64,000 nucleotides of DNA from Scatomorpha sp964367935 (GTDB lineage Bacteria; Bacillota; Clostridia; Oscillospirales; Oscillospiraceae): the NCBI GenBank assembly GCA_964367935.1, contig CAYIYZ010000008.1:1-64000 (forward strand). Direction: 5' to 3'. Made by a program: the position numbers and the translations under genes. Below are positions 24,843 to 32,707 of the stretch, piece by piece; within the stretch, counting starts at the first letter, position 1; each line of letters opens with the position of its first letter. The notes beneath the pieces are model-generated. The model searched no databases, was not told the origin of the DNA, and saw only the letters and a program-made list of their open reading frames with translations.

Positions 24843-25349
24843 TTATTTCACATGGTATTCGTCAAGCTCCCACTTTAGGGGATTTGTGTCGATGTACTCC
24901 CAGATTTTTTGGTATTCTTGTTCGTCTCGGATTATGTGGTCATGGAACGATTTTTGCCAAATCGGAAATCCTATTTGTTTCGATACCCACCGTTTCATTG
25001 AACCGATTATCACCGATAACGTAGGGGCGGATATCATCCGCCCGCTCTCATCAGGCGCAATAAAAACAATCATATGGACATGATCGGGCATTATACAATA
25101 TTTATCAACAAAAATATTTTCATAATGCGTAGATATTTGTGAGATTGCTATTTCTACAATTTTACCGTATTGTGATAATGGCATTTGATTGGAGTGTATT
25201 GTCGTGGAGTTCGGGCGGATGATATCCGCCCCTACATTGCGCCACAACAACACACTTCTGTCGGCAACACAAATCGTCACAAAATACGCACCGTTTTGTG
25301 AATAATCATATTCCTTTAGGCGAATGGATTTTCGTCTCGGCAACTCCAT
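24843..25349 (-). CDS. REP-associated tyrosine transposase (RAYT, Y1/HUH family)
   Basis: A 168-residue single-domain HUH nuclease related to IS200/IS605 transposases. YFVTICV is the first core strand, MPDHVHMIVF carries the HUH metal-binding histidines, and the C-terminal helix RDEQEYQKIWEYIDTNPLKW contains the candidate nucleophilic tyrosines and the NP motif typical of RAYTs. RAYTs are single-copy domesticated enzymes that spread REP hairpins. The reading frame contains two exact inverted copies of a 24-bp REP-like sequence, coding VGADIIRP and GRMISAPT. No terminal inverted or direct repeats of an insertion sequence were found around it. The gene appears intact. Confidence 0.88.
   Translation of the reverse strand: MELPRRKSIRLKEYDYSQNGAYFVTICVADRSVLLWRNVGADIIRPNSTTIHSNQMPLSQYGKIVEIAISQISTHYENIFVDKYCIMPDHVHMIVFIAPDESGRMISAPTLSVIIGSMKRWVSKQIGFPIWQKSFHDHIIRDEQEYQKIWEYIDTNPLKWELDEYHVK
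25021..25044 (+). repeat. REP-like element inside the RAYT gene, copy a
   Basis: GTAG tetranucleotide followed directly by an 8-bp hairpin (GGGCGGAT, loop ATC, ATCCGCCC). Identical to copy b in opposite orientation. Confidence 0.85.
25212..25235 (-). repeat. REP-like element inside the RAYT gene, copy b
   Basis: Exact reverse complement of 25021-25044 over 24 bp. On the coding (minus) strand the GTAG end reads as codons for VGADIIRP. Confidence 0.85.
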
Positions 25350-25402
25350 TTTATCACCTCGTCAAATGCTCATAATGGGTAGTGATTATTTCATTTAGGA
25401 AA

Positions 25403-25573
25403 TTAAGTTTTATCACCTTTATTGAAAAAGCCCAGAAGAAAAATAATTATTGCAGGTATTGGTAAAAATACACCTAACAAACTAAAAAGAAGTACATCAT
25501 CTGCGACACCAAAAATGTAACACCACACACTTAAAATCAGAAGAAATATACCCATTAACATATTTTTCATCAT
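25403..25573 (-). CDS. Small hypothetical two-helix membrane protein
   Basis: A 56-residue protein starting MMKNML, chosen because GGAGG lies eight bases upstream and the longer ORF begins on that site. Two hydrophobic stretches (MLMGIFLLILSVWCYIFGV and VLLFSLLGVFLPIPAIIIFLLGF) make a helical hairpin, ending in NKGDKT. No family is recognised. The good ribosome site supports it as a gene; it lies alone between the RAYT gene and a strong terminator. Confidence 0.55.
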   Translation of the reverse strand: MMKNMLMGIFLLILSVWCYIFGVADDVLLFSLLGVFLPIPAIIIFLLGFFNKGDKT

Positions 25574-25647
25574 TATAACTTCCTCCATCTATTATATAAA
25601 CACCCTGTACCAAATAATTATACCATATCCAAGCATAATTACAAGGG

Positions 25648-25694
25648 AAAAACGCCGAGACGGATAGTGCTGCACTATCCGTCTCGGCGTTTTT
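25648..25694. terminator. Strong terminator, bidirectional
   Basis: Perfect stem of about 22 bp (arms beginning AAAAACGCCGAGACGG) with a three-base loop and T tracts on both strands. It ends the cell-wall hydrolase gene transcribed toward it. Confidence 0.92.
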
Positions 25695-25704
25695 ATACTC
25701 ATTT

Positions 25705-26517
25705 TTATGCGTAGAAATCGTGGTCGCCTATGCTCATGAGAAACTCACGGTTATTGACTATCCAAGAGCTCTGCGCAATGTCGGGGTTGAGAAAGAACAG
25801 GGCGTCACCCACTACGTTCACGCCGTCAAGTACACGCTTAGCCGCCTCTATGCTCTCGTTGGTCGGAGTGTTATAGATGCTGCCGTTTAGTATCGGCTCA
25901 AACTGTACGCCGTGGTTTCTGTCAAATATAACCTCGTAAATTGTATCGGGGTATAAATTGCTCTCCACACGATTCATAATGACGTTACCGACAGCCACCT
26001 TGCCGTCGAAAGGCTCGCCTGCGGCTTCTGCACTTATTATGCGGCTCATCCAGTATAGCTCATCTTCGTCATAAGCGGAGTTATCCGTGCCGCCCGAACT
26101 GTCTGTGGAAGTGCTGACTATAACCGTGCCCCTAATACCATCCCAGTCAACGTATACGCCAAAGGCCTCACCCATAGCACGTACGGGGATATAAGTTGTA
26201 CCGTCTATGAGTTTAACGCCCTGCGGCACGGAAATGCTCTTGCCGTTAGCCGTAATGCTCACAGCATTCGGCACTACTTCAAGATAAACACTATCCGTCT
26301 CAACTATTGCCTTACTGCCCGTCCAGCTCACCTGTGCGTCACTGTCAAGGTGAACGCTCATGGAGCGCAGAGGGACGTAGGTTGTACCGCCGAAGTTAGG
26401 GATGTTCTCATATATCTTTTTACCGTCTAACTCAAGGCTCGCCGCTGAAGCTGTGACGCTCACTGCGGTGACCATCAGAACCACAACTAAGAAACTACTG
26501 AGAAATTTACGAAACAT
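25705..26517 (-). CDS. Secreted SleB-like cell wall hydrolase with stalk domain
   Basis: A 270-residue exported protein. The signal peptide (FLVVVLMVTAVSVTASAA) is followed by a copper-amine-oxidase-like N-terminal domain (residues about 28-135, with repeated YVPLRSM and YIPVRAMGEAFG motifs), which in Firmicutes acts as a wall-binding stalk. The C-terminal hydrolase_2 domain (about 155-270) has the SleB signature MSRIISAEAAGEPFDGKVAVG, with its presumed catalytic Glu, and NVIMNRVES. SleB enzymes are lytic transglycosylases used in spore germination or wall remodelling. Promoter at 26575-26547. Confidence 0.9.
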   Translation of the reverse strand: MFRKFLSSFLVVVLMVTAVSVTASAASLELDGKKIYENIPNFGGTTYVPLRSMSVHLDSDAQVSWTGSKAIVETDSVYLEVVPNAVSITANGKSISVPQGVKLIDGTTYIPVRAMGEAFGVYVDWDGIRGTVIVSTSTDSSGGTDNSAYDEDELYWMSRIISAEAAGEPFDGKVAVGNVIMNRVESNLYPDTIYEVIFDRNHGVQFEPILNGSIYNTPTNESIEAAKRVLDGVNVVGDALFFLNPDIAQSSWIVNNREFLMSIGDHDFYA

Positions 26518-26546
26518 ATTGTACCTCCAATTGATATTGTAGCCGT

Positions 26547-26575
26547 ATTGTAACTTGTTGTTACCAAAAAGTCAA
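26547..26575 (-). promoter_or_regulatory. Promoter of the SleB-like gene
   Basis: Minus strand TTGACT (26575-26570), 17-bp spacer, TACAAT (26552-26547); GGAGG follows close to the start codon. Confidence 0.7.
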
Positions 26576-26626
26576 CTGGGAAGTACAGCGCAAAAAGCCA
26601 AAGAAATACAGTGAGGGGAGAGGGGT

Positions 26627-26652
26627 GGGACGATGTGGGCATCGTCCCCTAC
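26627..26652 (-). repeat. REP-like element between two genes
   Basis: On the minus strand GTAG (26652-26649) is followed directly by GGGACGAT, a six-base loop and ATCGTCCC, the same architecture as the copies in the RAYT gene. Confidence 0.75.
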
Positions 26653-26666
26653 AAGCGAAAAAAACA

Positions 26667-26702
26667 AAAAAATAGGGTATCGAATTCGATACCCTATTTT
26701 TT
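26667..26702 (-). terminator. Terminator of the family-5 binding protein gene
   Basis: Perfect 16-bp stem AAAAAATAGGGTATCG with its complement around AATT, with T tracts on both sides. Confidence 0.9.
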
Positions 26703-26712
26703 ATAGTATTGT

Positions 26713-28344
26713 TTAGCCCATTACAAGTGATGCGGTGGTGAACTTAATGTCGCCGCCCGGCATGTAAACAAGACCTTCGACGTAGGATTTCTGAGCGTTG
26801 ATTGTGTTATCGTTGCCCAAGAATACCCAAGGAGCATCTTCCCAAGCTATAGCCTGTGCCTGAGCGTAGAGGTCAGCGATCTCAGCTGTGTCTGTTAGCA
26901 TGAGAGCCTCGTCCATCAAAGCGTCAAACTCAGGATTGCTGTAGAATGCTGTGTTGTAGCCTACCGGCGGGAACCTGTCACTGTGCAGTATGCTTCTCAT
27001 AGAGCCGTCGGTCTCATAGGAGCCCGAACCCCAGTTAACATACCAGATCTGAACTTCAGTTTCCTCAGCGGGTAGATCTGTCATCTCGGCGATGGTAGCA
27101 GATTCCATAGGCATAACGTTAACGTCTATGTTTATCTGAGCCATCTGCTGCTTGAAGAACTCAGCACCCTGCTGCTCGATTGTTGTGTTGTCAACCCAGA
27201 TGTTGACGGGGAATCCATCTTCGAAGCCTGCCTCAGCCATGAGGGAAGCTGCCATCTCGAGGTCTATGGAGTAAGGAGTCTGCTCTGCGTAGTAAAGTAT
27301 GGAATCGGAGAACACGGAGGTCGGCTCCTTAGCAAAGCCCTGGAATACGACCTGAGCATAAGCGACGCTGTCGAAAGCGTAGTTCATAGCCTGGCGTACA
27401 CGGACATCAGCAAAGGGTTGTCTGCCGTCTTCAAGTGTGTAGTTCTGGTTCAATGTAGCGTATCTGTAGGTGATACCGGGGATATTGTTGATTACGATGG
27501 AAGCATCGTCTTCAACTTCCTGAACCTGGATTGCGGGCAGGGGATGGATGACATCAGCTTCGCCTGTCTGCAACATAGCTATACGAGCACCGTCTTCGGG
27601 AACTACGAGGAAGGTGAGGCTGTCCACGGACGGACCCTCTGCCCAGTAGTTTTCGTTTACTGTAAGAACGGTCTTGCTACCCTCGATACGCTCGGAGAGC
27701 ATGTAGGGGCCGGTACCGACAGAAGTCTGCGCGATGCCTTCCTTGCCGAGCTCTGTAATAGCAGTCGGGCTGATTATCCTGATCTGAGTCAGCTTGTTAA
27801 GGAAAGTATTGTCGGGGTTCATTAGAACGATTTCAACTTCATACTCGGAGACTGCTGTTACAGACTCCCAAGTAGCGGTCTGAGTAGCTATACGCAGAGT
27901 GTCATCGTCCTGACCACGCTGATAGTTAGCAACTACAGCCTCTGCGTTAAAGGGAGTGTTATCATGGAACATGATACCCTCTTCCAGTACGAAGGTGTAG
28001 GTTTTGTTGTCTTCAGCGACCGACCAAGATTTTGCAAGCATGGGAGCAATCTCAACGTTCTCATCAAACTTTACAAGTGATTCGTAAATGGTGTTGTTAA
28101 TGGTGTTGGATATACCGTTGCTACCTATGTGCGGATCAAGGCTTGTAGCATCTGCCTGGAAAGCAACGACGAGGTCGTTGTCAGGAGACACAATAGCGTC
28201 GTCGCCGCCCTCAACGGGAGCTTCACTCTCAGCAGGTGCGGGATCGCCACTCTCAGCAGGTGGAGTCTCATCTCCGCCCGAGGTGCAAGCTGCCAAACTA
28301 AACAGCATTGCCATTGCAAGAAGAAGTACGATTAGTTTTTTCAT
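26713..28344 (-). CDS. Family-5 (peptide/nickel-type) ABC substrate-binding lipoprotein
   Basis: A 543-residue lipoprotein. The signal peptide ends in the lipobox SLAAC (Cys near residue 20), followed by a Glu/Pro/Ala-rich linker (about residues 22-50) and the SBP_bac_5 fold: LDPHIGSNGISNTINNTIYESLVKF, AKSWSVAEDNKTYTF, VRQAMNYAFD. Members bind di- or oligopeptides, nickel or glutathione and deliver them to an Opp/Dpp permease. No permease or ATPase gene is next to it, so it either works with a transporter elsewhere or as a stand-alone receptor. It has its own promoter and terminator. Confidence 0.92.
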   Translation of the reverse strand: MKKLIVLLLAMAMLFSLAACTSGGDETPPAESGDPAPAESEAPVEGGDDAIVSPDNDLVVAFQADATSLDPHIGSNGISNTINNTIYESLVKFDENVEIAPMLAKSWSVAEDNKTYTFVLEEGIMFHDNTPFNAEAVVANYQRGQDDDTLRIATQTATWESVTAVSEYEVEIVLMNPDNTFLNKLTQIRIISPTAITELGKEGIAQTSVGTGPYMLSERIEGSKTVLTVNENYWAEGPSVDSLTFLVVPEDGARIAMLQTGEADVIHPLPAIQVQEVEDDASIVINNIPGITYRYATLNQNYTLEDGRQPFADVRVRQAMNYAFDSVAYAQVVFQGFAKEPTSVFSDSILYYAEQTPYSIDLEMAASLMAEAGFEDGFPVNIWVDNTTIEQQGAEFFKQQMAQINIDVNVMPMESATIAEMTDLPAEETEVQIWYVNWGSGSYETDGSMRSILHSDRFPPVGYNTAFYSNPEFDALMDEALMLTDTAEIADLYAQAQAIAWEDAPWVFLGNDNTINAQKSYVEGLVYMPGGDIKFTTASLVMG

Positions 28345-28418
28345 TTTATTCGCCCTTTCGTTTTTTTCTCATGTAGACAAGCTACACGGAATATAAGGCA
28401 TTTAGCCGTATAGAAAAT

Positions 28419-28447
28419 ATTATACAACTGTTACGGAAATATTTCAA
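28419..28447 (-). promoter_or_regulatory. Promoter of the family-5 binding protein gene
   Basis: Minus strand TTGAAA (28447-28442), 17-bp spacer, TATAAT (28424-28419). The remainder of the 274-bp divergent gap is AT-rich and shows no other clear element. Confidence 0.75.
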
Positions 28448-28618
28448 TCCATAATTGTCCATGGGGATTATTTCTAATTATTTCATAAATTTTTAGTTTG
28501 TTTTTTGAAAATTACGATAATTTAGACAGAGATATGTTACAAAAGTAGGGTGTTATGGGACTTGAAAAGGGGGAGATGATGTAGTAAAATCGGTATAAAA
28601 TATGCTGGGGGTATAATT

Positions 28619-30676
28619 ATGTGGTACAAGGATAATTATAGGCGAATATTTATGGACATGCATATAAATGACGATAAAGAGGAATATCTGTCGAAGTTTG
28701 ATCCTGAGAATACGGTAAAGCACTTCAAAGAGTGCGGAGCGCAGACGGTGGTTGTTAAGAGTCGTCCGCACACAGGTCTGGCGCATCATCCTACGAAATA
28801 TGGGCGCACACATAAGGGCCTGTCGGATAGGGACTATGTAAAAGAGATGATAGCTATATGTCGCCGTGAGGGTCTGTATGTCGAGAGCTACTTCTCGCAA
28901 ATTTTCGATAACTATGTGTACGATACATATCCCGAGTGGCGCATGGTAAATCATGAGGGCAAGCATTCTTTTGAGTACTGCGACTACAGAAACTACAGTA
29001 TGTTCAGACGCGGACGCTATGGTCTCATATGCCCGAACAACGAGCAGTATAGGGAGTATGTGAGAAACTGTCTGACGGAGTTGGGCGAGAACTACGATAT
29101 AGATACTGTGTTTTTGGATATGCCCTTTTGGCCCGAAGTTTGTTATTGTGAGAGCTGTAAAGAGAAGTACAGATCGGCGACGGGAAAGGACATGCCCGAG
29201 CGTATAGACTACGAGGACAAGGAATTTTTGCAGTTTCAGCGTCTGCGTGAACAGTGGATGTGCGATTTCACTATGTGTTCGACGGCGGCGCTTAAGGCGG
29301 CACGTCCGGGGATAACGGTGGAGCATAATATGTCAAATACATCTGCACCTTGGCAGTTTAGTACGACAGACGAGGTGGCGAATGCTTGCGACTATGTGAG
29401 CGGCGACCTCTACGGCGGCTATTTGGAGCAGAGTTTTATATGTAAGTACTATCGAAATCTTACGAAGGCGATGCCATTTGTGTTCATTACCTCACGTTGT
29501 GAGCCGGGGCTCAGTGCGCACACGACCTCTAAGACGGCAGACGAATTATTTTTACATACGATGACCGCCTTGGTGCAGGGCGGAGCTTTTGCGGTGTGTG
29601 ACGGCATTAACCCTGACGGCACTATATGCGAGGAGGCGTACACGGGCATATTAAAAGAGGCGTTTTCACGCTCCGAGCCATATGAGCGCTATGTGAGTGG
29701 CGATATGGTGTCGGATGTGGCGGTGTTTTTCCCGGATAAGGCGAAGTTTAATAGGTCGGAGCAGGGTTTGAAAATAGCGGAGGTACTGCCGTTTCACGAT
29801 TCTATGACAAATGATTTTACAAAGCATCCTTTAAACTTGACTAAGATATTGCGTCAGGAGAATATAGCTCACGATGTGTACCCGGCGGGCAAGCGAGAGA
29901 AGATAAAAGAGCCGGTGCTGGCCTTGTGTGATATCACGGTGCTACGTGACGAGGAAATGGCGTTTGTGGAGAAGTATCTTATGGACGGTGGGAATGTGTA
30001 TTTGAGCGGGAAACCGGGTCATAGGCGTCTTTTTGAGCTGCTTGAGGCGGAATATGAAGGATATACGGAACATAATGTGACCTATATGCGTCCGACATCT
30101 GAAGGCGCGAGATTTTTTGAGAGCTTCTCAGATAAAATGCCCTTAAATGTGCGAGCACCGCAGGCGAAGCTGAGCTTTAAGGGTGAGTATGAGTGCTTGG
30201 CGCATTTGACACTACCGTATACAATGACGGGCACATGTGACTTTGCTTCCATACATTCAAATCCACCGGGCGAAGATACTCAAAAGCCTTGTGCTGTAAT
30301 AAAGAAGGTCGGCAAGGGCAAGATACTGTGGGTAGCGGCAGCTATAGAGAGCATGACACCATATTACACACGTAAAGTTGTGAGCGCTATGTTCCGTGAG
30401 CTTGTAGGCGTTTTAAGCTTCGAGTCGGACGCACCCTCTTTTGTGGAGGTAGTTGCGTGGAAGAAGGACGAGAAAATGTATATAGGCCTGATAAATCAGC
30501 AGGAGGAGGCGCCTTTTGCGAGGGTTAGCGATGTGAATGTGAGCATACCTTACGCTGTGAAAGGTGTACGTGTACCTGTCACCGGTGAAAGCGTGGATTT
30601 TGAGGTAAAGGACGGCCAGACTAAAATAAACATAGCGAAGTTAGGATTGTTTATGATGCTCGAAGTGTTGGTGTAG
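28619..30676 (+). CDS. Putative glycoside hydrolase (GHL6-type TIM barrel)
   Basis: A 685-residue cytosolic protein (no signal peptide). Residues about 1-215 resemble the 'hypothetical glycosyl hydrolase 6' barrel: HFKECGAQTVVVKSRPHTGLA, EMIAICRREGLYVESYFS, and a Cys-rich loop DTVFLDMPFWPEVCYCESC (around residue 180) with an Asp that could be catalytic. The middle (about 350-560) looks like a beta-galactosidase trimerisation or class I amidotransferase-like domain (DVAVFFPDKAKF, LCDITVLRDEEMAFVEKYL, GGNVYLSGKPGH), and a beta-sandwich-like tail follows. Related proteins include GH42/GH29-like enzymes. No sugar transporter is adjacent. Substrate unknown. Confidence 0.7.
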   Translation: MWYKDNYRRIFMDMHINDDKEEYLSKFDPENTVKHFKECGAQTVVVKSRPHTGLAHHPTKYGRTHKGLSDRDYVKEMIAICRREGLYVESYFSQIFDNYVYDTYPEWRMVNHEGKHSFEYCDYRNYSMFRRGRYGLICPNNEQYREYVRNCLTELGENYDIDTVFLDMPFWPEVCYCESCKEKYRSATGKDMPERIDYEDKEFLQFQRLREQWMCDFTMCSTAALKAARPGITVEHNMSNTSAPWQFSTTDEVANACDYVSGDLYGGYLEQSFICKYYRNLTKAMPFVFITSRCEPGLSAHTTSKTADELFLHTMTALVQGGAFAVCDGINPDGTICEEAYTGILKEAFSRSEPYERYVSGDMVSDVAVFFPDKAKFNRSEQGLKIAEVLPFHDSMTNDFTKHPLNLTKILRQENIAHDVYPAGKREKIKEPVLALCDITVLRDEEMAFVEKYLMDGGNVYLSGKPGHRRLFELLEAEYEGYTEHNVTYMRPTSEGARFFESFSDKMPLNVRAPQAKLSFKGEYECLAHLTLPYTMTGTCDFASIHSNPPGEDTQKPCAVIKKVGKGKILWVAAAIESMTPYYTRKVVSAMFRELVGVLSFESDAPSFVEVVAWKKDEKMYIGLINQQEEAPFARVSDVNVSIPYAVKGVRVPVTGESVDFEVKDGQTKINIAKLGLFMMLEVLV

Positions 30677-30765
30677 AAATGGCTTGTTAATTGAGGCGAG
30701 CGGTGGTATACTTTGTGGACGTGAAAAGATAAATGAGCTGAAGTAAAAGAGGAAAAGGTGAAGAC

Positions 30766-31200
30766 GTGGAGAAGTATATAAGTATACTCAAGAAGAGCAG
30801 TTTTGTGCGCTTTTGTATGGTGGGCGTCCTGAATACGATAGTGGGTGCCGGCGTGATGTTTGCGCTGTATAATCTGGCACATATGTCGTATTGGTTTTCG
30901 TCGGCTGCTAATTATGTAGTCGGCGGTGTGCTGAGCTTTTTCCTCAATAAGTATTTCACATTTTCTGCAAAAGGCGATATGGGCGGACAGGCTCTGCGTT
31001 TTGCATTGAATGTGGCAGTGTGCTATGCCGTGGCGTATTCTTTGGCGAAGCCGCTTGTTTATGCGGCTTTGTCTGAGGCGAGCGTGTCCGTGCAGGACAA
31101 TATATCTATGATGGCGGGAATGGTGATATATACCTTGTTGAATTACATGGGTCAGAAGTTCTTTGCATTTCGGGCAAAAAAAGACGGTAAAAGTGTTTAA
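30766..31200 (+). CDS. GtrA-like membrane protein
   Basis: A 144-residue protein with four predicted helices and the GtrA-family start FVRFCMVGVLNTIVGAGVMFALY plus NYVVGGVLSFFLNKYFTF (around residues 48-65) and the basic C-terminal end FFAFRAKK. GtrA proteins are thought to flip or move lipid-linked sugars for cell-surface polysaccharides. GTG start preceded by GGAAAAGG. No glycosyltransferase gene is next to it; the rplJ promoter starts immediately downstream. Confidence 0.88.
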   Translation: MEKYISILKKSSFVRFCMVGVLNTIVGAGVMFALYNLAHMSYWFSSAANYVVGGVLSFFLNKYFTFSAKGDMGGQALRFALNVAVCYAVAYSLAKPLVYAALSEASVSVQDNISMMAGMVIYTLLNYMGQKFFAFRAKKDGKSV

Positions 31201-31205
31201 ATTAC

Positions 31206-31234
31206 TTGACAAGCACCATAATATTTGATAATAT
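31206..31234 (+). promoter_or_regulatory. Promoter of rplJ-rplL
   Basis: Consensus TTGACA (31206-31211), 17-bp spacer, TAATAT (31229-31234). Confidence 0.85.
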
Positions 31235-31237
31235 ACC

Positions 31238-31385
31238 ATAGCGCTCCAAAGACAGCAGGCGATTGAGACCTCACAAATCGTTGAGGAATTGATGCAAGCC
31301 CTGCCGAGGACAGCATCGGTATTATTATTGATTGCTTTCACTCTCTGTGTCTTTAGACATGGGGAGTTTTCTTAATGGGCGTAGA
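31238..31385 (+). promoter_or_regulatory. Ribosomal protein L10 leader
   Basis: The untranslated leader before rplJ has the conserved core of the L10 leader, GACAGCAGGCG at 31251-31261 and CTGCCGAGGACAGC at 31301-31314, whose pairing forms the L10(L12)4 binding site. Excess L10-L12 complex is known to bind this RNA and repress the operon. A CACTCTCTGTG...CATGGGGAGT segment (about 31340-31370) forms the following stem. Confidence 0.88.
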
Positions 31386-31405
31386 AAATCACCGGAGGTG
31401 AGAAA

Positions 31406-32002
31406 ATGCCAAACGCAAAAGTACTGAGCGAGAAACAAGCGGTAGTAGAGCAGCTCGTGGAGAGGTTGCAGGGAGCTACATCCGGAGTATTCGTAGATTA
31501 CAAGGGAATAAATGTAGCGGAGGACAACGCTCTGCGTCGTGCGCTAACAGCGCAGGAAATCGAGTACAGTGTTATAAAGAATACACTGACGAGATTTGCG
31601 ATCAAGAGAGTCGGTATGGAGGAACTGGACGAGGTTCTCAACGGAACGACATCTTTAGCTACCAGCACCGGCGACCCCATAGTACCTATCAAACTGGTAA
31701 ACGAGCAGGCTAAGAAGTTGGGCGATAAGTTCAATGTCAAGGCAGCGTTTTTGGAGGGCAAGATATTGTCCGAGAGCGAGATAGAGGCTATAGCAGAGCT
31801 GGGCAGCAAGGACGCACTGTATGCGAAGGTACTCGGCACGATGCTAGCTCCGATAACGAGCTTAGCGGTAGTACTGGGACAGATCGTAGAGAAGGGCGGC
31901 GGCACTGTCGAGAAGGCAGAGGATGCAGCACCTGAAGCAGAAGCGACAGCTGAGGCGGCACCTGAGGCGGTAGCGGAAGCTGCGCCCGAGACGGCGGAGT
32001 AA
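31406..32002 (+). CDS. rplJ: 50S ribosomal protein L10
   Basis: A 198-residue protein that anchors L7/L12 dimers on the ribosome stalk. The N-terminal rRNA-binding region (LSEKQAVVEQLVERL, SGVFVDYKGINVAED, YSVIKNTLTRFA) is typical. The protein carries an Ala/Glu/Pro-rich extension of about 30 residues after the L12-binding helix (KAEDAAPEAEATAEAAPEA...), longer than usual. A CCGGAGGTGAG site precedes the ATG. First gene of the rplJ-rplL operon with its own promoter; rplK, rplA and nusG are not upstream. Confidence 0.96.
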   Translation: MPNAKVLSEKQAVVEQLVERLQGATSGVFVDYKGINVAEDNALRRALTAQEIEYSVIKNTLTRFAIKRVGMEELDEVLNGTTSLATSTGDPIVPIKLVNEQAKKLGDKFNVKAAFLEGKILSESEIEAIAELGSKDALYAKVLGTMLAPITSLAVVLGQIVEKGGGTVEKAEDAAPEAEATAEAAPEAVAEAAPETAE

Positions 32003-32079
32003 TTTGTCGTAGGGTGACAGTCACCCAAAACCGAGGCCGCGGGAAATCGGCCGTCATACTATAACAGGAGGATTATAAA

Positions 32080-32454
32080 ATGTCAGAAAAAGTAAGCGCT
32101 CTGATGGAAGAGATTAAGTCCATGTCGGTACTGGAGCTAAGCGATCTGGTACATGCACTTGAGGAGACATTTGGTGTTTCCGCAGCAGCAGTAGCAGCAC
32201 CTGCAGCAGGTGGCGCAGCAGCAGCAGCTCCCGTAGAGGAGAAGACCGAGTTCGACGTAGTCATGAAGAGCTTCGGCGCAGAGAAGATCAAGGTAATCAA
32301 GGAAGTACGTGGCCTAACAGGTCTCGGACTTGCAGAGGCAAAGGCTCTTGTAGAGGCTGTGCCTGCTAAGATCAAGGAAGGCATCTCTAAGGACGACGCT
32401 GAGGAAGTCAAGAAGGCTCTCGAGGCAGTTGGCGCAGAGATCGAAATTGCATAA
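32080..32454 (+). CDS. rplL: 50S ribosomal protein L7/L12
   Basis: A 124-residue stalk protein with the N-terminal dimerisation helices (ELSDLVHALEETFG), an Ala-rich hinge (AAVAAPAAGGAAAAAP) and the C-terminal factor-binding domain (IKVIKEVRGLTGLGLAEAKALVEAVP). It recruits translation factors to the ribosome. GGAGG precedes the ATG. A strong terminator follows, so rpoB is not read from this operon. Confidence 0.98.
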   Translation: MSEKVSALMEEIKSMSVLELSDLVHALEETFGVSAAAVAAPAAGGAAAAAPVEEKTEFDVVMKSFGAEKIKVIKEVRGLTGLGLAEAKALVEAVPAKIKEGISKDDAEEVKKALEAVGAEIEIA

Positions 32455-32472
32455 GTAACTTGCAAAAGTATG

Positions 32473-32505
32473 AGACGGACGACACGCATGTGTCGTCCGT
32501 CTTTG
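32473..32505 (+). terminator. Terminator after rplL
   Basis: Stem AGACGGACGACAC with GTGTCGTCCGTCT around a four-base loop, then TTTG; 19 bp after the stop codon. Confidence 0.85.
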
Positions 32506-32553
32506 TATTGAAACAGAGCAAAAAATAAAAGAAAAGTAAAAATGGTTTAGCGA

Positions 32554-32582
32554 TTGACCGAAATTAGAAGATGTGGTATAAT
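32554..32582 (+). promoter_or_regulatory. Promoter of the GGDEF-EAL gene
   Basis: TTGACC (32554-32559), 17-bp spacer, consensus TATAAT (32577-32582). Leader of about 120 nt to the start codon. Confidence 0.75.
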
Positions 32583-32707
32583 TTGAGTGATTAAAGTTCG
32601 ACAAAATATACATATTTATGACATAATAAGCAAATATTATGGCAATTAATACAATGTAGAGCACTGTTAAGAGATGGGATGTTTTTGCGTACAGTTAGGA
32701 GAATACA

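Noticed and set aside
24780..25402. Complete IS200/IS605 insertion sequence
   Set aside because: Only a single RAYT-type gene, no tnpB and no terminal hairpins outside the gene; it behaves as a domesticated enzyme.
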